Assembly (NCBI GenBank): GCA_024276455.1
Contig: JAJRXE010000424.1
Coordinates: 1 to 13,143 of the forward strand
Source of the DNA: Calditrichota bacterium
GTDB lineage: Bacteria > Calditrichota > Calditrichia > RBG-13-44-9
Length of the DNA: 13,143 bases
Direction: 5' to 3'
Position numbers and translations under genes: made by a program. Shown in pieces: positions 7,703-13,143 of this stretch (within the stretch, counting starts at the first letter, position 1; each line of letters opens with the position of its first letter). The notes beneath the pieces were generated by a model. It made no database searches. It saw only the letters and a program-made list of their open reading frames with translations, and had not been told where the DNA came from.

Positions 7703-7730
7703 CCGGTGTTTACCATCGGAACAACACCGG
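7703..7730. repeat. 8-bp perfect inverted repeat in the divergent promoter region
   Basis: CCGGTGTT (7703-7710) and AACACCGG (7723-7730) are exact complements separated by 12 bases. The GC-rich arms stand out from AT-rich surroundings. With no gene ending nearby a terminator role is unlikely; an operator or a leader-RNA hairpin are possible. Confidence 0.45.
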
Positions 7731-7832
7731 GAATTCTTAGATTCTTTTGTATTTCGCGGTACTTTTACTTATTTCGCCAGAATAAGTTCAACGTGCTGCC
7801 AATTCCGGCATTAAAAATTAAACAGAAAACAT

Positions 7833-7860
7833 TTGTTTCCGGAAAAGTTAAATTTATATT
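7833..7860 (+). promoter_or_regulatory. Candidate promoter for the DUF362 operon
   Basis: TTGTTT (7833-7838) is followed after 16 bases by TATATT (7855-7860, 5 of 6 matches). A start of transcription around 7867 would leave a leader of about 20 bases carrying the GGGG/TTAGAG ribosome-binding area before ATG 7886. This is a pattern match only. Confidence 0.35.
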
Positions 7861-7885
7861 TAAAAAAACAAAACGGGGTTAGAGT

Positions 7886-8785
7886 ATGAAACGTCGAGAA
7901 TTCATCGATTTTTCCATAAAAACCGCCGCCGGATTGGCCTTATTTGGCGGATCAGTCTTAAGCTTGCCTTCCGGACAGAGCGCTCAGGTTGTTAAAGTTA
8001 CCGGTGGAGAACCGGCTGAATTATTCCAGGCAGCCTTAAGGGCTTACGGGGGAATGAAGCGTTTTATTTCTCCGGGGGATGTAGTCGTCGTAAAACCCAA
8101 CATCGGCTGGGACCGCCGTCCGGAATTTGCCGCCAACACCAATCCGGAATTGGTAGCCGAAGTGGTGAAAGCCTGCTTCGAAGCGGGGGCTAAAAAGGTA
8201 AAAGTATTCGATTACACCTGCAATAATCCCCGCCGTTGCTACGTAAACAGCGGAATTGAAGCCGCCGTAAAACCGCTGGGGGCTGACATTTTTAATGTCC
8301 GGAGCTTCAAATTCAAAAAAGTGCGTTTGCCGGAAGGGGAATTGGTGAAAGAATGGCCCATTTACCAGGATTACCTGGAGGCGGATAAGGTCATCAATGT
8401 TCCCATTGCCAAACACCATTCCATGGCTCGGGTTACCCTGGGACTGAAAAATCTAATGGGTGTCATGGGAGATGATCGTGGTAAACTGCATAACCACTTC
8501 TCCAAAAAATTAATCGACGTGGACATGCACCTCCTCCCCACTCTAACAATCATTGATGCTTACCGGATTCTGGTCCGTAATGGCCCGGTGGGCGGAAACC
8601 TGGCGGACGTGCGGTTAACCAAAACGCTTATCATGAGCGACTGCACCGTGAGCGCGGACCTGGCCGCACTGGACCTGTTCGGTCGGAAACTGGACGAAAT
8701 TGGTTATTTACAGGAGGCCTACCGCCGCAATTTAAATAAATACGACCGCGAGAAACTGCACATTCACGAAATTTCTTTGAGTTAG
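7886..8785 (+). CDS. DUF362 family protein with twin-arginine signal
   Basis: A 299-aa protein of the DUF362 family (PF04015), whose reaction is not known. It starts MKRREF followed by a hydrophobic stretch (about residues 12-27), a twin-arginine signal with Arg3-Arg4, so export folded through Tat is expected, possibly carrying a cofactor. The mature part has the family hallmarks: VVVVKPNIGW (66-75), the NVPIAKHH block (171-178) and LGLKNLMGVMGDD (185-197), then IIDAYRILVRNGPVGG (222-237). Cysteines are few (97, 112, 118, 253) and form no ferredoxin motif, unlike DUF362 proteins with a fused 4Fe-4S domain. The frame is ended by TAG one base before the ATG of the membrane iron-sulfur protein, so the two are coupled; that partner probably supplies or accepts electrons. 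Confidence 0.9.
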   Translation: MKRREFIDFSIKTAAGLALFGGSVLSLPSGQSAQVVKVTGGEPAELFQAALRAYGGMKRFISPGDVVVVKPNIGWDRRPEFAANTNPELVAEVVKACFEAGAKKVKVFDYTCNNPRRCYVNSGIEAAVKPLGADIFNVRSFKFKKVRLPEGELVKEWPIYQDYLEADKVINVPIAKHHSMARVTLGLKNLMGVMGDDRGKLHNHFSKKLIDVDMHLLPTLTIIDAYRILVRNGPVGGNLADVRLTKTLIMSDCTVSADLAALDLFGRKLDEIGYLQEAYRRNLNKYDREKLHIHEISLS

Positions 8786-8786
8786 A

Positions 8787-10334
8787 ATGGCCAGAGCACG
8801 AAGGATTGTTCAAGTTCTTTTTCTGGGATTCTTTGTCTTTCTTTTTTTCACCACCCGGTACCCTTACCAAGTCACCATTTCGGGCGACCTGTTTTTGCGC
8901 TTCTCCCCGCTGGCGCCTTTGTTTTACTTTGTGGATTCCTTAACCATTCCTTTATTCTTCTGGCCAGCCTTGCTGATTCTTTTGCTGACTCCGTTCTTAG
9001 GGCGTTTTTTCTGTGGCTGGATTTGCCCCCTGGGAACCGCCCTGGATGTGACGGACCACCTTCTCAAATCGCCCGACAATCGCAAATCCCGCGACCGGGG
9101 GCAATTCCGCTGGTTTAAATTCGCCCTGCTCAGCGGACTGCTCATTCTGGCGGTGTTTTCCATTCACCTGTGGGGCTATTTCGATCCCCTGTCTATTTTT
9201 ACCCGCCTTACCGCCATTATTTTTTACCCTCTGGGTACATTTAGCACGGAAAGATTTCTGCAATGGGCCAGCCAGTTTTCCTTTGCGGAAAACACCGTGT
9301 ACGCGTTGTACGACTGGTTTAAAACTTACCTGATGCCGGAAAAACAGGCGTTCTACAACCATCTGGCGGTGACGGTGGTTTTCCTGCTGATTGTATTTGG
9401 CCTGGAAAAAGTATCGCGGCGGTTCTGGTGCCGCAACATTTGTCCGGCCGGTGCCCTATTAGGATTTCTGGCCCAGTTTCGCTTTTACGAACGCATTGTC
9501 ACCGACAGTTGTCCGGTGTGCAACCGCTGCCAGACGGACTGCAAAATGAACGCCATCGTGGAAGGAGACGTTCGCTCCAGCAGTAAAGTGGAATGCATCG
9601 AATGCTTCAGTTGCGCTGAGAAATGTCCGCCAAGCCATCCCTCCATTGTGTACCGCTGGCGCTGGAAACCCTACCACAGTACCCCGGATTTTCAGCGGCG
9701 GCAATTCCTGGGTACGGCGGTTAGCGGGGTCGTGGCGGCTGGTCTCTTCAGTCTGGGTATTCCTCACAAAACGTCGGCAGCCCGCCTGATTCGCCCCCCG
9801 GGCGCCATTCCGGAAAACGAATTCCTGGACCGCTGCATTCGCTGCATGGAGTGCGTGCGCATGTGCCAGAGCAACGGCGCCTGTCTGCAACCGGGGGGAT
9901 TTGATCTAGCGCTGGAGAACCTCTGGACACCGGTGGCGGACATGCGAAAGGGGTACTGCGAGTACAATTGCAACCTGTGCGGACAGGTGTGTCCCACCGA
10001 GGCGATTCTCCCCCTTCCCTTGAAAGAGAAACAAAAAACGCCCATGGGAATTGCTTATTTCGACAAGAACCTCTGCATCCCTTACGTGCGCCACGAAGAC
10101 TGCCTGGTGTGCGAGGAGCATTGTCCCACCCCGGACAAAGCCATTAAATTCGACATCCGGGAAGCCCGCCTGCCCGACGGCACAACCCGCATGGTGAAAT
10201 ACCCCTATGTGGTACGGGAATTGTGCATTGGGTGCGGAATTTGCGAATACAAATGCCCGGTTCCCAATCAGCCGGGCATTTTTGTGGTGCGAGAAAATGA
10301 GAAACGGTGGAACACATTGCCAGTCGCGAATTAA
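8787..10334 (+). CDS. NapH/NapG-like fused membrane polyferredoxin, 515 aa
   Basis: The N-terminal half (about 1-300) is NapH-like: hydrophobic helices near 8-22, 52-70, 113-128 and 192-206, paired motifs FFCGWICPLG (Cys76, Cys80) and WCRNICPAGA (Cys215, Cys219), then two 4Fe-4S motifs at Cys242/245/248/252 and Cys270/273/276/280. An internal RRQFLG followed by a hydrophobic stretch (304-326) resembles a Tat signal or anchor. It leads into a NapG/MauM-like half with four more clusters: Cys350/353/356/360, Cys391/395/398/402, Cys439/442/446 (Cys430 probably the fourth ligand) and Cys480/483/486/490. By analogy with NapGH it would pass electrons between the quinone pool and periplasmic partners. 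In the Nap system these halves are separate proteins; the fusion, and coupling to DUF362 with no nap, mau or nos enzyme beside it, are unusual. Its Shine-Dalgarno is weak, consistent with coupling. Confidence 0.9.
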   Translation: MARARRIVQVLFLGFFVFLFFTTRYPYQVTISGDLFLRFSPLAPLFYFVDSLTIPLFFWPALLILLLTPFLGRFFCGWICPLGTALDVTDHLLKSPDNRKSRDRGQFRWFKFALLSGLLILAVFSIHLWGYFDPLSIFTRLTAIIFYPLGTFSTERFLQWASQFSFAENTVYALYDWFKTYLMPEKQAFYNHLAVTVVFLLIVFGLEKVSRRFWCRNICPAGALLGFLAQFRFYERIVTDSCPVCNRCQTDCKMNAIVEGDVRSSSKVECIECFSCAEKCPPSHPSIVYRWRWKPYHSTPDFQRRQFLGTAVSGVVAAGLFSLGIPHKTSAARLIRPPGAIPENEFLDRCIRCMECVRMCQSNGACLQPGGFDLALENLWTPVADMRKGYCEYNCNLCGQVCPTEAILPLPLKEKQKTPMGIAYFDKNLCIPYVRHEDCLVCEEHCPTPDKAIKFDIREARLPDGTTRMVKYPYVVRELCIGCGICEYKCPVPNQPGIFVVRENEKRWNTLPVAN

Positions 10335-10489
10335 GACATCTTTAAAAATCCAATTGGTGTTCGGTAAGTTTATTCTTTCATGCATACACATTTAGCTATT
10401 CGGGATGATTTTGCAGAGGGAATCAGTGTTTGCAGTGGTTTAATCATTGTAGTTTAAATTGCGTCACCAATCAAATTTAAGGAACTGTC

Positions 10490-10660
10490 ATGCGAGACCA
10501 ATCCGATTTTTTCAATACAGACACCCAAAATGCAAAAAAGGAGACCAACCGGATGGTTTGTCCGGTCTGCGGAGCAGAACTGGTGCAGGAAAAGTGCAAA
10601 GTGGTTTGCCGCAGCCGCACCTGTGTGTACCGGATCATTTACAATTGTTCGGAATTCTGA
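10490..10660 (+). CDS. Small zinc-ribbon-like protein, 56 aa
   Basis: A very short gene that length cut-offs would miss. The first 22 residues are polar; the rest is a compact cysteine-rich domain with CPVCGAELVQ (Cys24, Cys27), then Cys36, Cys40, Cys45 and Cys53, ending YNCSEF. The CPxCG knuckle and spaced cysteines point to one zinc ribbon, with two spare cysteines. The dense pattern and the lack of any competing real gene support coding. I believe similar small proteins occur widely in bacteria, but know no function. ATG 10490 follows TTAAGGAA at a good distance. A second in-frame ATG at 10553 (Met22) has a strong AAGGAG nine bases upstream and would give 35 residues containing all six cysteines. 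It lies 155 bases after the polyferredoxin gene and converges with the SDR gene. Confidence 0.78.
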   Translation: MRDQSDFFNTDTQNAKKETNRMVCPVCGAELVQEKCKVVCRSRTCVYRIIYNCSEF

Positions 10661-10667
10661 GCAGAGT

Positions 10668-10702
10668 AAAAAAATCGGGGAACTTTTTCTGGGACAAACC
10701 CC
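10668..10702 (-). terminator. Weak candidate terminator for the SDR gene
   Basis: On the minus strand GGGG (10702-10699) can pair with CCCC (10680-10677) across a long 18-base loop, with seven T residues just after (complement of 10668-10674). The short stem makes it marginal, but it sits in the 58-base gap between two convergent stop codons where a terminator is expected. Confidence 0.3.
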
Positions 10703-10718
10703 TGCCAAGCGGAAGCGA

Positions 10719-11558
10719 TCATTTTTTGGTGTTCAGTCGATCTAACAAAAATTTACGACTCAGGATTTTGTCCAGTTGCTTCTCCGGAAGCCATTTTTTC
10801 AGAAATGGCAACAGGCGGCTCTTTTTACCCAGACGGATGACCGGATTACCCAGCTTCGGGCGGGTCATTTTCCTCACCAGTTTGCGAGCAAACTCTTCGG
10901 CCGGGGTGGCGTTCTCCTGCGACATTCGGGCCCTGGCTTCAATAGCGGCGGTTACCTCCCGGTAAACCGATTCTTTTTTTACCAATCGCCCGGTGATTTG
11001 GGTGGCGGTTTCGCCAAAACGGGATTGAATCGCTCCCGGTTGCACCGTAATGACCCGAATGTTAAACGGGACCAGTTCCAACCGCAGCACATCCGAAAGG
11101 GCATGCAGGGCCGCTTTGGAGGCGCAGTAAGCCCCGGCAAAAGGGGTAGGCATCACCCCGGAAACGCTCCCGATGTTCACAATGGTTCCCCCGCCGGCGG
11201 AAATCATGGACGGTGCCACCGCCTGAATCAGGGAAAGTACCGCAAATACATTGGTGCGAAACTGCGCCTGCAGTTCTTCCTCGGGGACGTCCAGCAAAGG
11301 GGCAAACACTCCGTAACCGGCGTTGTTAATCAGGTAATCGATTTTTCCCTCCTCCCGGAGAATAGTGTCCACCACCTGCCGGATGTTCTCCTCGTTTGTT
11401 ACATCCAGACGCGTGGTTCGTATTCCGGGAGTCTTTAAATCGGTCAGGGTTTCCTCCCGGCGAGCCGTGGCGTACACCGTAAATCCCTGTCGATACATCT
11501 CCCTGGCCAGTGCCCGGCCAATGCCGCTGGAACAACCGGTAATCAGGGCTATTTGCAT
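10719..11558 (-). CDS. Short-chain dehydrogenase/reductase (classical SDR)
   Basis: A 279-aa NAD(P)H-dependent oxidoreductase with a Rossmann fold. The cofactor motif TGCSSGIG is at residues 7-14, and TARR (31-34), with its basic residues at the end of the second strand, suggests a preference for NADP(H). NNAG is at 78-81, Asn103 is in RTNVF, Ser131/Ser133 in the GSVSG strand, and the catalytic pair is Tyr144 and Lys148 (YCASK). It is followed by the VQPGAI segment (172-177) typical of classical SDRs. The C-terminal extension (about 220-279) is basic and resembles retinol or 17-beta-hydroxysteroid dehydrogenase-like members; the substrate cannot be told. ATG 11558 has an AGAGG Shine-Dalgarno five bases upstream on the minus strand. 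It lies downstream of lpd, 293 bases away, so is probably transcribed separately. Confidence 0.93.
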   Translation of the reverse strand: MQIALITGCSSGIGRALAREMYRQGFTVYATARREETLTDLKTPGIRTTRLDVTNEENIRQVVDTILREEGKIDYLINNAGYGVFAPLLDVPEEELQAQFRTNVFAVLSLIQAVAPSMISAGGGTIVNIGSVSGVMPTPFAGAYCASKAALHALSDVLRLELVPFNIRVITVQPGAIQSRFGETATQITGRLVKKESVYREVTAAIEARARMSQENATPAEEFARKLVRKMTRPKLGNPVIRLGKKSRLLPFLKKWLPEKQLDKILSRKFLLDRLNTKK

Positions 11559-11851
11559 GCGACACCTCTTTATGGTTCTCTTCCAAACGAGATTTTATTT
11601 ACACTGGCAGTAAAATAACCAGGGATTTCTTTCAGGCAAATTTATTTTTTCTTAAGGAGTTGAAAGGCCGTAAACGGCCCCGGGAATTGGTTGGGGAAAT
11701 CTCCTCAATCCCGTCCGAAAACAAGGGCTGATTTTCTAACGACCACAACAGGACGTATCTGGTCTGACAGATGGCTCAGCCACCAGCAGGAGTATCCGGT
11801 CATCGCATTGATAAGCCCGGGCGGGATGTATCGAGAGGACCGGGCAAGGAT
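11559..11851. other. Gene-free spacer between lpd and the SDR gene
   Basis: No convincing gene. On the minus strand the lpd frame stays open for 48 codons past its TAG (11851-11708), without its own ribosome binding site. The half nearest lpd is GC-rich and full of dyads (listed separately), plus GGCCG-TAAA-CGGCC at 11666-11679. The half nearest the SDR start is AT-rich and would hold its promoter: a weak minus-strand TTGCCT (11639-11634), 16-base spacer and TATTTT (11617-11612), with the dyad TTTAC-N7-GTAAA at 11598-11614 over the likely start of transcription as a possible operator. Confidence 0.5.
11796..11845. repeat. Overlapping GC-rich inverted repeats just after lpd
   Basis: Two exact 6-bp pairings compete for the same DNA: CCGGTC (11796-11801) with GACCGG (11838-11843), and GCCCGG (11815-11820) with CCGGGC (11840-11845). 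The second starts six bases after the lpd stop on the minus strand and could act as a 3' hairpin, but no T run follows it, so it is not a standard intrinsic terminator. The two alternative pairings are mutually exclusive. Confidence 0.4.
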
Positions 11852-13143
11852 CTACTTTCTCTTCGGTCGGTACACATGGGTACTCTGACCAAAGAACATC
11901 TCTGCCGCTTCCATGACGGTCTCCGAGAGGGTCGGGTGGGGATGAATCGTCAGTTTAACATCGCTGGCCAGCGCCGCCATTTCAATGGCCAATACGCCCT
12001 CGGAAATCAACTCCCCGGCGCCCGGACCAACAATCCCCACACCTAACACCCGTTCGGTTTCCGGATCGATGAGCAGTTTGGTGACCCCGTCGGTGCGATC
12101 CAGCGTCAGCGCCCGACCGGAAGCCGCCCAGGGGAAGCGCGTCACTTCCACCGGAATGTTTTGTTTCTTCGCCTCGCTCTCGGTTAAACCAGCCCAGGCA
12201 AGCTCCGGATCAGTAAACACCACCGCCGGAATAGCCGCCGGTTCAAACGCCACCTTGTGTCCGGCAATGACTTCCACCGCTACCCGGCCTTCCGCCGAAG
12301 CTTTGTGCGCCAGCATGGGTTCGCCGGCCACATCACCAATGGCAAAAATGTGTTCCTCGGCCGTACGGCGCTGAGCATCCACCTGAATGAATCCCTTTTC
12401 GTCTACCTCTACCCGGGTATTTTCCAGCCCGAAACCGCTCGAGTTGGGTCGGCGTCCCACGGAAACGAGAACCCGGTCAAATACCTGCTCGCGGTCGGAA
12501 AGTTTTTCCCCTTCCAGCTGCACCTTCACCTGTTTGCCGGTATCCGTAAGCGAAACGACTTTCGTGTTCAACAAAATGGCTTCAAATTTTTCCTGCAGAC
12601 GCTTTTCCAGAAAGCGGACCAGGTCCCGATCGGCTCCCGGAAGCAGTCCCGGCAGCATTTCCACCACCGTGACCTGACTTCCCAGCTCGGCGTACACGCT
12701 GCCTAACTCCAATCCGATGTACCCACCGCCGATTACCAGTAAACGCCCGGGAACGTCCGCCAGGGCCAGGGCGCCGGTGGAATTCATGACCCGGGGACTG
12801 TCAGTGGGAAAGCCGGGGATCCAGGCGGGACTCGAACCGGTGGCAATAACGGCGTAATCGAAGCGCAATTGTTGTTCGCCACCCTTCACCAGTTCAATGC
12901 GGAGATTATGGGAATCAGTGAAATGGGCGAATCCCTGCAAGTAGTTAATTTTGCGCTGTTTGATCAGAGTTCCCAATCCACCGGTCAGCTTTTTAACCAC
13001 CCCATCCTTCCAGCCGCGCAATTTTTCCAGATCAATCTGCGGTTTGCTAAAATCGATTCCCCACTTACTCGCCTCACGAGTCTCCGCTAACAATTTCGCC
13101 ACGTGAAGCAGCGCTTTGGAAGGAATACAGCCGCGGTAAAGAC
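11852..13143 (-). CDS. lpd: Dihydrolipoamide dehydrogenase (E3), 5' end outside the window
   Basis: The FAD-dependent E3 subunit of 2-oxo acid dehydrogenase complexes (or glycine cleavage), which reoxidises dihydrolipoyl groups with NAD+. The frame runs off the right edge: the first visible residues read LYRGCIPSKALLH, the redox-active disulfide loop, whose first cysteine falls on the partial codon at the edge. Counting from the GTG at 13102, which is internal and not the start, there follow YAVIATGSSP (83-92), the NAD-binding GGGYIGLELG (125-134), the FAD-binding IFAIGDVAG (252-260) and the catalytic IHPHPTLSE (386-394), where His and Glu form the interface acid-base pair. These favour E3 over mercuric or glutathione reductase. 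Only about 40 N-terminal residues, including the first FAD-binding GxGxxG, are missing. No other complex subunit is in the window. Confidence 0.95.
   Translation of the reverse strand, partial: LYRGCIPSKALLHVAKLLAETREASKWGIDFSKPQIDLEKLRGWKDGVVKKLTGGLGTLIKQRKINYLQGFAHFTDSHNLRIELVKGGEQQLRFDYAVIATGSSPAWIPGFPTDSPRVMNSTGALALADVPGRLLVIGGGYIGLELGSVYAELGSQVTVVEMLPGLLPGADRDLVRFLEKRLQEKFEAILLNTKVVSLTDTGKQVKVQLEGEKLSDREQVFDRVLVSVGRRPNSSGFGLENTRVEVDEKGFIQVDAQRRTAEEHIFAIGDVAGEPMLAHKASAEGRVAVEVIAGHKVAFEPAAIPAVVFTDPELAWAGLTESEAKKQNIPVEVTRFPWAASGRALTLDRTDGVTKLLIDPETERVLGVGIVGPGAGELISEGVLAIEMAALASDVKLTIHPHPTLSETVMEAAEMFFGQSTHVYRPKRK

Larger units (their letters stand above)
7513..7885. other. Divergent intergenic region between smg and the DUF362 gene
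   Basis: A 373-base region between divergent genes, expected to carry promoters for both. No convincing gene is visible; a 60-codon frame at 7700-7882 opens with TTG and has no ribosome binding site. Besides the promoter candidates listed separately, it contains an 8-bp perfect inverted repeat at 7703-7730 and a short imperfect repeat AAAC-ATTT-GTTT near 7827-7838 that overlaps the candidate -35 of the DUF362 operon. Confidence 0.6.

Noticed and set aside
7700..7882. A 60-codon plus-strand frame ahead of the DUF362 gene
   Set aside because: It starts with TTG, has no ribosome binding site, and overlaps the likely promoter; composition looks like translated AT-rich spacer.
10350..10357. Palindrome CCAATTGG after the polyferredoxin gene
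   Set aside because: Only eight bases with no loop or T run; not a terminator and too short to call an operator.
10459..10965. A 168-codon plus-strand frame
   Set aside because: It overlaps the cysteine-rich small gene in another frame and the SDR gene in antisense; no motif supports it.
10776..11438. A 220-codon plus-strand frame
   Set aside because: It is antisense to the SDR gene, which has all catalytic motifs; the product has no recognisable domain.
11559..11851. Possible riboswitch upstream of the SDR gene
   Set aside because: I looked for motifs of common riboswitch classes and did not find a convincing conserved core; only short dyads are present.
11691..12046. Short plus-strand frames near the 3' end of lpd
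   Set aside because: They overlap lpd in antisense or sit in the dyad-rich spacer without ribosome binding sites or motifs.

Overview
This is a 13.1 kb stretch of a bacterial chromosome, densely packed and mostly housekeeping in character. Gene content and order suggest a deep-branching Gram-negative-type bacterium, possibly of the FCB group such as Calditrichota. The pointers are smg-topA-xer next to hpf-hprK-EIIA(Man), a Tat-type DUF362 protein coupled to a NapH/NapG-like polyferredoxin, and an E3 with a CLYRGCIPSK-type disulfide motif. The taxon is an inference from gene order and protein style, not a database match. No rRNA, tRNA, CRISPR array, insertion sequence or prophage gene is visible.

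Layout. Positions 1-382 are AT-rich and gene-free. A 109-aa protein of unknown function follows on the minus strand (456-785) with its own intrinsic terminator at 383-412. Diverging from it is an EamA-type drug/metabolite transporter (1047-1886, plus). A long minus-strand block then runs from 7512 down to 1912: smg (DUF494), topA, a Xer-type tyrosine recombinase, short-form hpf, hprK and a mannose-family PTS EIIA. topA and xer share a stop/start base, and hprK and EIIA are one base apart. A strong 12-bp hairpin terminator lies between hpf and hprK, so the block is probably at least two transcription units.

On the plus strand from 7886 lies a coupled pair: a Tat-exported DUF362 protein and a 515-aa membrane iron-sulfur protein. 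The latter joins a NapH-like membrane half to a NapG/MauM-like multi-cluster ferredoxin half through an internal twin-arginine hydrophobic segment. Next is a very small (56 aa) six-cysteine zinc-ribbon-like gene at 10490-10660. The right end carries two minus-strand genes: a classical short-chain dehydrogenase and the E3 dihydrolipoamide dehydrogenase, cut by the window edge.

How they fit together. smg-topA-xer form a DNA-topology and chromosome-dimer-resolution group. hpf-hprK-EIIA resembles the regulatory PTS/ribosome-hibernation cluster of Gram-negative bacteria, but here it lacks HPr, EI and RapZ. The DUF362/NapHG-like pair looks like a dedicated electron path from a membrane polyferredoxin to an exported protein of unknown reaction. 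It is the most novel-looking part of the window, though individual domains are of known families.
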